Positions 1 through 5,825 of a stretch of DNA of 6,635 nt are shown here, in pieces. The position numbers and the translations under genes were made by a program. Origin of the DNA: Pseudomonadota bacterium (GTDB lineage: Bacteria > Pseudomonadota > Gammaproteobacteria > CAMYNG01); the NCBI GenBank assembly GCA_020347585.1, contig CP070733.1, positions 452,597 through 459,231 of the forward strand. The letters run 5' to 3'. Every line of letters starts with the position of its first letter. Position 1 is the stretch's first letter. The notes beneath the pieces were generated by a model. It saw nothing but the letters and a program-made list of their open reading frames with translations, searched no databases and was not told the origin of the DNA.

Positions 1-534
1 AACCTTATATGGATCGATCTCGAGATGACCGGGCTCGATACCACGCGTGACCACATCATCGAGATCGCAACCGTTGTGACCGACAGTGTCCTGAATGTGG
101 TAGAGGAGGGGCCGGTGATCGCAATACACCAGCCTGGCGAGGTGTTGGCAGCGATGGATGCCTGGAATACGCGGCAACATGGCAGTTCGGGACTGACGCA
201 ACGGGTCAGAGAAAGCACGGCCACTGCGGCGGATGCGGAGCAGGCAACGCTAGCGTTTCTCGGCCAGCATGTCCCGGCCAAGGCATCTCCCATGTGCGGC
301 AACAGCATCTGCCAGGATCGCCGTTTTTTAGCGCGCCTGATGCCGACTCTGGAGGACTATTTCCACTATCGCAACCTCGATGTCAGCACCCTCAAGGAAC
401 TGGCACGGCGCTGGGCTCCGGAAGTGTTCAAGGGGCTGACCAAGAAGTCCAGCCATTTGGCGCTAGACGATATCCGTGACTCAATCGACGAGTTGCGCCT
501 CTACCGCGAACGGTTGCTCAACCTCCCAGGTTAG
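1..534 (+). CDS. orn: Oligoribonuclease (Orn), 5'-truncated by window edge
   Basis: Orn is a cytoplasmic DEDDh 3'-5' exoribonuclease that degrades 2-5 nt RNAs to mononucleotides, including pGpG from c-di-GMP breakdown. The reading frame is open from base 1, so the internal ATG at 25 is not the start. The 177 visible residues align with E. coli Orn from memory with a constant offset of six, so only about six N-terminal residues are missing. All five catalytic residues are present: D6 and E8 in IDLEMTGLD, D106 in the NSICQDRRFL segment, and H152 and D157 in HLALDDIRDS. The conserved LDVSTLKELARRW and YFHYR segments are intact. The stop TAG is at 532-534. A stem-loop follows 8 bases later, so orn probably ends its own transcript before the flagellar genes begin. 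Identification is very secure. Confidence 0.97.
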   Translation, partial: NLIWIDLEMTGLDTTRDHIIEIATVVTDSVLNVVEEGPVIAIHQPGEVLAAMDAWNTRQHGSSGLTQRVRESTATAADAEQATLAFLGQHVPAKASPMCGNSICQDRRFLARLMPTLEDYFHYRNLDVSTLKELARRWAPEVFKGLTKKSSHLALDDIRDSIDELRLYRERLLNLPG

Positions 535-542
535 GCGGTATA

Positions 543-560
543 CCGTCGCGCCGGCGACGG
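543..560 (+). terminator. Terminator-like hairpin after orn
   Basis: A perfect 7-bp GC-rich stem, CCGTCGC / GCGACGG, encloses a GCCG loop and starts 8 bases after the orn stop. Its left arm overlaps a separate 10-bp perfect palindrome, CGGTATACCG, at 536-545. No immediate T-tract follows (the next bases are CTTCGATGTCAATTCTTT), so intrinsic termination is plausible rather than certain. Confidence 0.4.
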
Positions 561-644
561 CTTCGATGTCAATTCTTTGGCACGCACTCCCGAAGTATGT
601 CGACAACTATAAAGAATTGAACGGCTTACCAGTTCCAGTGCCTG

Positions 645-660
645 TGGCACACCTCTTGCT
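645..660 (+). promoter_or_regulatory. Sigma-54 promoter for fliM-fliN
   Basis: TGGCACACCTCTTGCT matches the sigma-54 consensus TGGCACG-N4-TTGCW at every position but one (A for G at position 7). The invariant GG (646-647) and GC (658-659) have the canonical spacing. Transcription would begin near 671, giving a leader of about 110 nt to the fliM start. Sigma-54 control of middle flagellar genes through a FleQ/FlrC-type enhancer-binding protein is well established in polar-flagellated Gammaproteobacteria. A possible half-site resembling a FleQ box (GTCAATT, 568-574) lies upstream, but it is too weak to call. Confidence 0.85.
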
Positions 661-670
661 ATTCCTGTTG

Positions 671-780
671 TAAAGAAACACGGCGCGCGCGGTATTGAGC
701 TGCAAGTCTTCCCGATGACGGGTAGGACGTGGTGATTTGCTGGCGCGCGTGGCTGTTGAATCGCATCAAGAGTGCCACCC
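671..780 (+). other. fliM 5' leader with direct repeat and small hairpin
   Basis: This is the predicted untranslated leader between the sigma-54 start point and fliM. It holds a near-identical 11-base direct repeat, GGCGCGCGCGG at 682-692 and GGCGCGCGTGG at 742-752, 60 bases apart. The GCGCGC cores are self-complementary, so the two copies could pair in RNA and enclose a smaller hairpin, CCCG-ATGA-CGGG, around 711-722. No open frame here resembles a gene. Any regulatory role is inference. Confidence 0.3.
768..772 (+). promoter_or_regulatory. fliM ribosome binding site, decides GTG start at 781
   Basis: AAGAG at 768-772 lies 8 bases before the GTG at 781. The alternative in-frame GTG at 772 overlaps this site and has no purine-rich sequence at a useful distance. 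Starting at 781 also puts the CheY-binding motif right at the N-terminus, as in known FliM proteins. Confidence 0.55.
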
Positions 781-1794
781 GTGAACCAACTGTTGACACA
801 GGACGAACTCGACGCGCTGCTGCGAGGCGATAGCGCCGGACGGGCGGCCGAAAGCGAGCCAGTCACGGTCTCCCGACGGGTGCGAACCTACGATATAGCT
901 AACGGCGAGCGCACCGCGGCCAACGCTGAGGCAGCGTTGCAGCCGGTTAACCGGCGATTTGCCAGAATGTTTCAGGCCAGCCTGTTCGGCATGCTGCGTT
1001 GCGCGGTTAAAGTCACAGCCGGCAGCACTCGCGCCGATAACTATGGCCGATACGCCCGCAATCTGCAGACGTCGGCGAGCATTAATCTGGTTACGGCACC
1101 GTCGCTGCGCGGCGCTGGCCTGTGCGTATTCGACGGCGAGCTTGTTTCAGCAGTGGTCGAGAACTACTTTGGTGGTTATGGCAGGCTGCATACGGGTGTC
1201 GAAGGGCGAGAACGCAACCTGACCGAGCTACACGTGATTGACCTCATGCTGGGACGAACGCTGCGTGCCCTGACGCAGGCGTGGCGGCCGGTTACCCCGG
1301 TACAGTTCGAAGCGGCGGAGCGGTCTACCGGGCCTTGTGATCCCGACCTGTCCATCTCCACCGAGACGGTCGCGATTAGCACCTTTCATATCGAATTGAA
1401 GGGAGCGGAGGGCGAACTGCACTTGGCCCTGCCGTGTCCCATGCTCGAGCCGGTACGCGGTTATGCTGCGTTGGTAAATGCGCCCGAATGTGGCGGCGAG
1501 GCACAGCGCGCGCAGCCGTCGATGCTCACTGCACTCGGGGAGGCGCATGTGGAACTTTGCGCGTTTCTGGCAGAAACTCGCTTGTCGCTTGCCGAGGTAA
1601 TGGGGCTTAAGGTTGGCGACATCCTGCCGATCCCAGTCTCGGATGCTGTCACCGTCAAGGCGGGCGACAGCATCCTGTTTCACGGCACGCGCGGCACCGC
1701 CCGAGGTCAGGTGGTAGTTACGGTGAGCGAAGCAACACATGCAGCGGGCATCGCGACCGGGCGCCTACCGGTGGCGGGGCAGGACAAGCCATGA
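781..1794 (+). CDS. fliM: Flagellar motor switch protein FliM
   Basis: FliM is the C-ring protein that binds phosphorylated CheY and, with FliG and FliN, sets the direction of flagellar rotation. The chosen GTG start gives 337 residues, close to the 334 of E. coli FliM. In order: the N-terminal CheY-P binding peptide LTQDELDALL (residues 5-14); a variable linker; the CheC-like middle domain with NRRFARMF, the LRGAGLCVFD segment and the FliG-binding loop FGGYG (130-134), followed by the EGRE motif; and a C-terminal SpoA domain (about 240-320) with LKVGDILPIPV. The usual aspartate in FGGDGR is replaced by tyrosine, and several positions around MLRCAVKVTAG look divergent, so this is not a textbook gammaproteobacterial FliM. 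It overlaps fliN by 4 bases (ATGA), implying translational coupling, and is probably transcribed from the sigma-54 site at 645-660. The neighbours fliL and fliO are absent. Confidence 0.95.
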   Translation: MNQLLTQDELDALLRGDSAGRAAESEPVTVSRRVRTYDIANGERTAANAEAALQPVNRRFARMFQASLFGMLRCAVKVTAGSTRADNYGRYARNLQTSASINLVTAPSLRGAGLCVFDGELVSAVVENYFGGYGRLHTGVEGRERNLTELHVIDLMLGRTLRALTQAWRPVTPVQFEAAERSTGPCDPDLSISTETVAISTFHIELKGAEGELHLALPCPMLEPVRGYAALVNAPECGGEAQRAQPSMLTALGEAHVELCAFLAETRLSLAEVMGLKVGDILPIPVSDAVTVKAGDSILFHGTRGTARGQVVVTVSEATHAAGIATGRLPVAGQDKP

Positions 1795-2141
1795 GCGACA
1801 GCGACAAACGCAACAAGGCCGTCGGCGTAGACGCCGGCGCCGCGGCGAGCAGCCGGACCGAATCCCAGCGCGCAGGCTCCAGCGTCGGGCTCGATGCGCT
1901 GCGAGAAGTTCCTGTGACCATCTCCCTCGAACTCGGGCGAACGCAACTCAGTATCGGCGAGTTGCTGCAGTTGAACCCGGGCTCGGTGGTCGAGCTTGAC
2001 CGGCTGGCAGGCGAGCCGCTCGATGTGCGCGTCAACGGCACGCTTATCGCCCGTGGCGAGGTGGTCGTGGTAGACGAACGCTATGGAATCCGCCTGACCG
2101 AGGTTCTGAGCGGCGCCGCGCACCTGCAGCAGCCCCGCTGA
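1791..2141 (+). CDS. fliN: Flagellar motor switch protein FliN
   Basis: FliN forms the lower rim of the C-ring and docks FliH for type III flagellar export. The 116-residue product has a low-complexity, hydrophilic N-terminal tail rich in Ala, Ser and Asp (residues 1-33), then a single SpoA domain (about 37-107). The domain is very well conserved: PVTISLELGRTQLSI, LLQLNPGSVVELDRLAGEP, the LDVRVNG core and IARGEVVVVDERYGIRLTEV. The domain is much closer to the family consensus than FliM is. The ATG at 1791 overlaps the fliM stop, and AGGA at 1781-1784 supplies a Shine-Dalgarno site 6 bases upstream. The gene is complete. In the classical operon fliO-P-Q-R would follow, but here the operon stops, with no flagellar export gene downstream in the window. 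Confidence 0.96.
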   Translation: MSDSDKRNKAVGVDAGAAASSRTESQRAGSSVGLDALREVPVTISLELGRTQLSIGELLQLNPGSVVELDRLAGEPLDVRVNGTLIARGEVVVVDERYGIRLTEVLSGAAHLQQPR

Positions 2142-2531
2142 GCCGCCAGGTGTCTTGCATTGCCGGTGGGACCCCGCGTAACTCCGGCCCCCCATTTTCT
2201 CTCCCGCAGGTCTGTTCTCTGGCATCCCACGCTCCATGGTGTCAAAACCCTGACGTTGCCTTGAGTTGCCCCGGAGCAGTGGGGCTCTCAGGAAAAACAC
2301 TAATAAACAGGCTGTTACAGGCGAAAATGGCATACGCATCGAATTTTCGCAAGCTGGAACGGTTGTTGCATTCACTCAGGTTGCTGCCCGAAAGTTTCGA
2401 AGTACCGGGCCAGCACACTCGGTGGCGGTCGTGCCGCCCGGATACCGCACCGGATCGCGGTACTGGCAGCAACAAGGTGGGGAAGCGTCACGTGTCGTCC
2501 CTGCCCAACGAGACAAGCAAAAGGTTGGTGC
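2142..2531 (+). other. Gene-free region between fliN and fleN with structured fleN leader
   Basis: About 390 bases hold no convincing gene. The open frames here read as low-similarity, Pro/Arg/Ser-rich sequence with no family motif, and I see no remnant of flhF, the usual upstream neighbour of fleN. The first part has a weak hairpin GCCCC/GGGGC (2268-2272 / 2281-2285). After the sigma-54 promoter at 2355-2370, the predicted leader of about 150 nt can fold in two ways. One is tandem hairpins GGCGG/CCGCC (2424-2438) and TACCGC/GCGGTA (2443-2462). The other is a longer-range stem AGTACCG/CGGTACT (2401-2407 with 2458-2464) around the first hairpin. The two folds share bases 2458-2462, so the second hairpin and the long stem exclude each other. 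Confidence 0.5.
2355..2370 (+). promoter_or_regulatory. Sigma-54 promoter for fleN-fliA
   Basis: TGGAACGGTTGTTGCA matches TGGCACG-N4-TTGCW with one difference (A for C at position 4). The GG at 2356-2357 and GC at 2368-2369 are correctly spaced. Transcription would start near 2381, about 150 nt before fleN. It resembles the promoter in front of fliM, so both modules may answer to the same enhancer-binding protein. Confidence 0.75.
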
Positions 2532-3419
2532 ATGTTCATGGCTGAGGTGTTTTCGATAGATCATTCGACGGCATTGCGCCGCGACGCCCACAAGCCGGTG
2601 CGCGTCATCGCAGTTACCGGCGGCAAGGGCGGCGTGGGCAAGACCAACGTGTCGGTCAACCTGGCGATGGCGCTTGCCGATTCCGGCAAGCAGGTCATGA
2701 TCATGGACGCCGACCTCGGGCTGGGCAATATCGACGTGATGCTCGGCTTGAATCCGAAATTGACCCTGCAGCACGTTATCGACGGCAGCCGCAGCCTCGA
2801 GGATGTCATGGTCGAGGGGCCCAAGGGCGTGCGTATCGTGCCGGCGGCCTCGGGCGTGCAGAGGATGGCCGAACTCTCACCCGGCGAACACGGCGCGCTG
2901 ATTCGTGCCTTCAGCGAACTGAGCTTCGATGTGGATGTCTTGCTGGTTGATACTGCCGCAGGCATCTCCGACAGTGTGGTCAGTTTCACGCGTGCTGCAC
3001 AGGATGTTGTGGTGGTGGTATGCGACGAACCGGCGTCTATCACTGATGCCTACGCGCTGATCAAACTACTCAACAGGGAGCAGGGCGTGTTTCGCTTCCG
3101 AGTACTCGTGAACATGGCCAGCAATGCGCGTCAGGCACGTGAGGTCTACGAGAAGATTGCCCGGGTTTCTGACCGTTTTCTGGATGTTGCCCTGGACTAC
3201 ATGGGGCATGTTCCCCGCGATGATTTTCTGGTCAGCGCCATACGCAAGCAGCGCGCGGTCGTTGAAGCATTTCCGCACAGCAATGCGGCGGCGGCTTTCC
3301 GCTCCCTGATCGAGAAAGTGGACAACTGGCCGTTGCCTGTTGCGGCAGGTGGGCATATGGAATTCTTTTTTGAGCGTTTAATTGATGGAAACATGCATGA
3401 AACGGAGGTAATGCCATGA
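2532..3419 (+). CDS. fleN: Flagellar number regulator FleN/FlhG (MinD-like ATPase)
   Basis: FleN/FlhG is a MinD/ParA-type ATPase at the cell pole that limits flagellar number, by opposing FlhF and inhibiting the FleQ activator. The product has 295 residues, slightly longer than the 280 of P. aeruginosa FleN. Visible features in order: an N-terminal DHSTALR (10-16) resembling the DQAxxLR helix that stimulates the FlhF GTPase; the deviant Walker A GKGGVGKT (31-38, signature Lys32); the MDADLGLGNIDVMLGL block (58-73); the DTAAG switch II (140-144); the VVCDEPASITDAYALIKLLN stretch after it; and a C-terminal EFFFERL segment like the membrane-targeting helix of the family. ATG 2532 is preferred over 2538 because AAAAGG (2519-2524) lies 7 bases upstream. 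The gene overlaps fliA by 4 bases. No flhF precedes it, unlike the common flhF-fleN-fliA order. Confidence 0.95.
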   Translation: MFMAEVFSIDHSTALRRDAHKPVRVIAVTGGKGGVGKTNVSVNLAMALADSGKQVMIMDADLGLGNIDVMLGLNPKLTLQHVIDGSRSLEDVMVEGPKGVRIVPAASGVQRMAELSPGEHGALIRAFSELSFDVDVLLVDTAAGISDSVVSFTRAAQDVVVVVCDEPASITDAYALIKLLNREQGVFRFRVLVNMASNARQAREVYEKIARVSDRFLDVALDYMGHVPRDDFLVSAIRKQRAVVEAFPHSNAAAAFRSLIEKVDNWPLPVAAGGHMEFFFERLIDGNMHETEVMP

Positions 3420-4153
3420 GCGGCCTGGCAATGTATGCCGTCGCAAGAACTGCAAAAAGCGACGACCTTGTCACCCAACACGCTCCCCTTGTGAAGCGTA
3501 TTGCGTGCCACTTGATTAACCGGTTGCCTGCCAGCGTTCAGCTCGAGGACCTAATCCAGGCTGGCATGATTGGGCTGCTCGAGGCGTCACGAAACTATGA
3601 CGAACGCCAGGGTGCGAGCTTTGAGACCTACGCCGGTATCAGAATTCGCGGTTCCATGCTCGACGAGATACGAAAGAATGACTGGGCGCCACGCTCAGTG
3701 CATCGCAAGGCACGCATGGTGGCCGAAGCGGTGCGCGAGATCGAAAATGCTCACGGGCGCGACGCACGCGATCATGAAATTGCACAGACGCTGGGGCTCG
3801 AACTCAAGGAGTATTACCACATCCTGCAGGACGCCAACAGCAACAAAGTGTTGAGCTTCGAGGATATGGGCATCGGCGAGGAATCGATGCTGGATAATTT
3901 GTCGGATAATGCGCCCGGTATCCTCGATGGGTTGCAGAAGGAAGATCTGCGCCGCACAGTCAGCGAGGCGATTGCAGGTCTGCCCGAGCGCGAGCGCCTG
4001 GTGATGGCGCTGTATTACGACGAGGAGCTGAATCTGCGTGAAATCGGCGCGGTGCTCGGTGTCAGCGAGTCACGCGTTAGCCAGATCCACAGCCAGGCGG
4101 TAATTCGCCTACAGGCTCGCCTTTCGGTGCGCGGCGACGAGCATCTGGTGTAA
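3416..4153 (+). CDS. fliA: Flagellar RNA polymerase sigma factor FliA (sigma-28)
   Basis: FliA directs RNA polymerase to late flagellar genes (flagellin, motor, chemotaxis) and is held inactive by FlgM until the hook is finished. The product is 245 residues, normal for the family. Region 2 (about 15-92) contains HAPLVKRIACHL, QLEDLIQAGMIGLLEA and the ETYAGIRIRGSMLDEIRKND segment with its WAPRSV continuation. Region 3 is about 95-140. Region 4 (about 185-237) has the LPERERLVMALYYDEELNL core and the DNA-binding helix-turn-helix LREIGAVLGVSESRVSQIHS. The strong GGAGG at 3404-3408 is 7 bases before ATG 3416, and the start overlaps the fleN stop (ATGA), so the two are co-transcribed and probably coupled. 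A second ATG at 3431 is possible but less well placed. A perfect 12-bp hairpin follows, and no chemotaxis genes come after it as they do in Pseudomonas. Confidence 0.97.
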   Translation: MSGLAMYAVARTAKSDDLVTQHAPLVKRIACHLINRLPASVQLEDLIQAGMIGLLEASRNYDERQGASFETYAGIRIRGSMLDEIRKNDWAPRSVHRKARMVAEAVREIENAHGRDARDHEIAQTLGLELKEYYHILQDANSNKVLSFEDMGIGEESMLDNLSDNAPGILDGLQKEDLRRTVSEAIAGLPERERLVMALYYDEELNLREIGAVLGVSESRVSQIHSQAVIRLQARLSVRGDEHLV

Positions 4154-4382
4154 GCTGCGCGCGTGGCCCGTGGTGCAGTATGTGACCACGGGCCACACAC
4201 CCTTTCCCTGGGCTTCCTAACAGACCATACAACTTCCCCCCCCAGTCTCATATCCGTCGCACGGTGTCTTTCCGTGCGCGCGCCGCATGATATTGCTTCT
4301 GACGTTTCCGGCCACGCATGCTGTTAATGTTGCACGGGATTGAATCCCGGCAGGCGGGCAGGTACGGCCCGGTATAGATCCG
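4154..4382. other. Convergent intergenic region with hairpins, no gene
   Basis: I see no gene in these 229 bases between the ends of fliA and amrA. Besides the 12-bp hairpin near fliA, there are CGCACGG/CCGTGCG (4258-4264 with 4272-4278), CGGGATT/AATCCCG separated by one base (4335-4349), and CGGGC/GCCCG (4355-4371). The last two lie 11-48 bases beyond the amrA stop and could terminate the minus-strand operon. None is followed by a T-tract. A run of eight C residues sits at 4236-4243. Confidence 0.5.
4163..4196 (+). terminator. Hairpin at the end of the fleN-fliA operon
   Basis: A perfect 12-bp inverted repeat, GTGGCCCGTGGT / ACCACGGGCCAC, encloses a 10-nt loop and begins 9 bases after the fliA stop. 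Its position between convergent genes suits a transcription barrier for either strand. The downstream sequence (ACACCCTTTCCC) lacks a proper T-run, so it may instead protect the 3' end or work with Rho. Confidence 0.55.
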
Positions 4383-4946
4383 TTACGACGCGGACTCGAA
4401 GTCTTCGACGGTGTAACGGCTGAGCTTGATGGTGTCGGACCAGTGATCCGGCGGCAGCCCTGCTTTGAGCTTCAGGTGTTGCAGGAAGTCCCGCGGTTCC
4501 TTGAGCGTTTCCCAAACTTGTGGCAAGAACGTGCTGCGTCGTCCGGCTTCCTCGAGTATCAATCCGTCGGTTCCCGGACGTAGCTGGGAGACAAGATCCT
4601 GTTCGCTGGAGAACATCATCAGCTCGGGAATATCGAGGATGGAGAGATGGTAGTGTAGTTGGTGGAACTCCTCTTCCCCCAGCGGTGGGAAGCGTGGATC
4701 GCGGAACGCTGCCGCGAACGCGTTGTCTGCGACATCCTCGATCAGCGGCCGCGTCGCCTCAAGGCTGCCAATACAGCCACGCAGCGCTGCGTGGATTGTA
4801 AGCGTTACAAAGGCGGCGCGGTGTGAACGAAGTTCTTCGGGAAAGTCCGATGGCGTGACAGGCAGCGGCCGGCCATGATCGAGTCCGTGCCTGATGGAAC
4901 GCGACGCGGTGTCGAGCAGCGTCGCGCGCAGCGACTGGTCCAGCAT
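4383..4946 (-). CDS. amrA: AmmeMemoRadiSam system protein A (AMMECR1 domain)
   Basis: This is the AMMECR1-domain component of the three-gene AmmeMemoRadiSam system. Homologues occur in bacteria, archaea and eukaryotes, where human AMMECR1 is linked to a developmental syndrome. The molecular activity is, as far as I know, unsettled. The 187-residue product is a normal full-length stand-alone domain with the family's hallmarks: AAFVTLTIHAALRGCIGSLE with the signature LRGCIG at 55-60, DPRFPPL (83-89), the YHLSILDIPE strand (99-108), the STFLPQVW motif (138-145), and the C-terminal FLQHLKLKAGLPPDHW stretch. It is cytoplasmic, with no signal or membrane segment. It starts 7 bases after the amrB stop with AGAGG in the gap, so the two form one operon transcribed toward fliA. 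C58 in LRGCIG is a candidate functional residue, by conservation only. Confidence 0.95.
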   Translation of the reverse strand: MLDQSLRATLLDTASRSIRHGLDHGRPLPVTPSDFPEELRSHRAAFVTLTIHAALRGCIGSLEATRPLIEDVADNAFAAAFRDPRFPPLGEEEFHQLHYHLSILDIPELMMFSSEQDLVSQLRPGTDGLILEEAGRRSTFLPQVWETLKEPRDFLQHLKLKAGLPPDHWSDTIKLSRYTVEDFESAS

Positions 4947-4953
4947 TTTGCCT

Positions 4954-5745
4954 CTAGTGAAACAAATAGGCGCCGTAGCCCACGACCTGGTCTCGCGGGC
5001 CGGCGGTATCTCCGGAATTGCGTAGGTCGACGGTTGTCGCCGTCAGGCCGTGTGCCCGCGCCAGGTGCAGAAGGCCGTTGACGGGGTTGCGCCCGCAGGC
5101 GCTTTCGTAGTGAATTGCTTCCGGCCGCAGCGCCTCGATGGCATCGGTGGTGGCGCGATCCATGCGCTGCGCCGTGGCGTAGTCGTGGTAGTGGCTGAGA
5201 TCGGAGCTGATCACAATCAGCGTCTCATCGCCGCCCCACAGTCGCTCGAGTACCCCGCTGACCTGCGCGGGAGTGGCATCGCCCACCACCAGCGGTACGA
5301 GCGAAAACCGCGCCAGAACTGCCTGAAGGAACGGCAGGTGAACCTCCAGGCTGTGTTCCAGTGCATGCGCCTGATCCATTTGCCTGACCTGTGCAAGATC
5401 GGCGAGGGTGTCGATGGCAGCCCGATCCAGCGGTACCAATCCCAGCGGTGAGGCAAAATGGCTTGCGCCGCTGGTCGCCAGCCCCTCAAATCCCACGCGG
5501 TGTGAGGGTCCCAGTAATACGACGCGGGTAATAGTGCCGCGCGCCGCGGCGAGCTGCGCGTAGGCGCTGGCTGCGATCGGGCCGGAGTAAACATAGCCCG
5601 CGTGGGGGGCGATCAGCGCCTTGGGCACCGGGCCCGCGGCAGGATGCACCTGGCTGAGAAAGCCGTCGACCATGGCCCGCAACTCGGCAGGATTGTCCGG
5701 GTAGAACATACCCGCAACTGCCGGGCGGCGAACTGCATCACTCAT
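4954..5745 (-). CDS. amrB: AmmeMemoRadiSam system protein B (MEMO family)
   Basis: MEMO-family protein, structurally related to class III extradiol dioxygenases. Human MEMO1 has been reported to bind iron and copper through two histidines and a cysteine. The 263-residue product opens with the characteristic RRPAVAGMFYP (6-16), then APHAGYVYSG (46-55), LLGPSH (77-82), ALEHSLEVHLPFL (128-140), ISSDLSHYHD (179-188) and ACGRNPVNGLL (216-226). Positions equivalent to the human metal ligands are retained as H48, H82 and C217, so a metal site is likely; a dioxygenase activity is not shown. The ATG at 5745 has GAGG 6 bases upstream (plus-strand 5752-5755). It is the first gene of the amrB-amrA operon, reading away from amrS, probably from the promoter at 5780-5808. 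Confidence 0.96.
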   Translation of the reverse strand: MSDAVRRPAVAGMFYPDNPAELRAMVDGFLSQVHPAAGPVPKALIAPHAGYVYSGPIAASAYAQLAAARGTITRVVLLGPSHRVGFEGLATSGASHFASPLGLVPLDRAAIDTLADLAQVRQMDQAHALEHSLEVHLPFLQAVLARFSLVPLVVGDATPAQVSGVLERLWGGDETLIVISSDLSHYHDYATAQRMDRATTDAIEALRPEAIHYESACGRNPVNGLLHLARAHGLTATTVDLRNSGDTAGPRDQVVGYGAYLFH

Positions 5746-5779
5746 GGGGTGCCTCGCTGAGAAGTCTCTCGTTCCTTAA

Positions 5780-5808
5780 ACAATAGTGCCGCCTGCCGCG
5801 CGGTTCAA
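5780..5808 (-). promoter_or_regulatory. Sigma-70-like promoter for amrB-amrA
   Basis: On the minus strand, TTGAAC (plus 5803-5808; 4 of 6 to TTGACA) and TATTGT (plus 5780-5785; 4 of 6 to TATAAT) are separated by exactly 17 bp. Transcription would start near 5773, about 27 nt before the amrB start codon. The fit is moderate, but position and spacing are good. Confidence 0.45.
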
Positions 5809-5814
5809 TATAAT
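5786..5814 (+). promoter_or_regulatory. Sigma-70-like promoter for amrS
   Basis: A perfect TATAAT -10 element lies at 5809-5814. At 17-bp spacing the -35 position reads GTGCCG (5786-5791), only 3 of 6 to consensus, so an activator may be needed. Transcription would start near 5821, leaving a leader of about 93 nt. Its elements interleave with those of the oppositely directed amrB promoter. Confidence 0.5.
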
Positions 5815-5825
5815 GGTGGACAGGA

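Noticed and set aside
401..416. Second sigma-54 -24 element, TGGCACG, inside orn
   Set aside because: The -12 position reads GG instead of the invariant GC, and it lies in conserved coding sequence.
578..593. TGGCACG just upstream of the called fliM promoter
   Set aside because: A perfect -24 half, but the -12 position reads CG rather than GC at the required distance. The site at 645-660 is complete.
772..780. Upstream GTG start for fliM
   Set aside because: It has no ribosome site, overlaps the AAGAG that serves GTG 781, and adds residues before the normal FliM N-terminus.
1008..1040. FliA (sigma-28) promoter inside fliM: TAAAGT followed by a perfect GCCGATAA
   Set aside because: The spacing between TAAA and GCCGATAA is 21 bases instead of 15, and the GCCGATAA is explained by the coding sequence.
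2304..2330. Possible sigma-28 promoter (TAAA then GCGAAAAT) before fleN
   Set aside because: Spacing of 13 and only 4 of 8 matches in the -10. The sigma-54 site nearby is far better.
1228..2375. Long minus-strand open frames opposite fliM and fliN (170 and 222 codons)
   Set aside because: Shadows of GC-rich coding sequence. The plus-strand frames carry clear FliM and FliN motifs.
2150..2545. Open frames of about 100-130 codons between fliN and fleN
   Set aside because: No recognisable family, odd composition, no suitable ribosome site, and they run over the sigma-54 promoter and into fleN.
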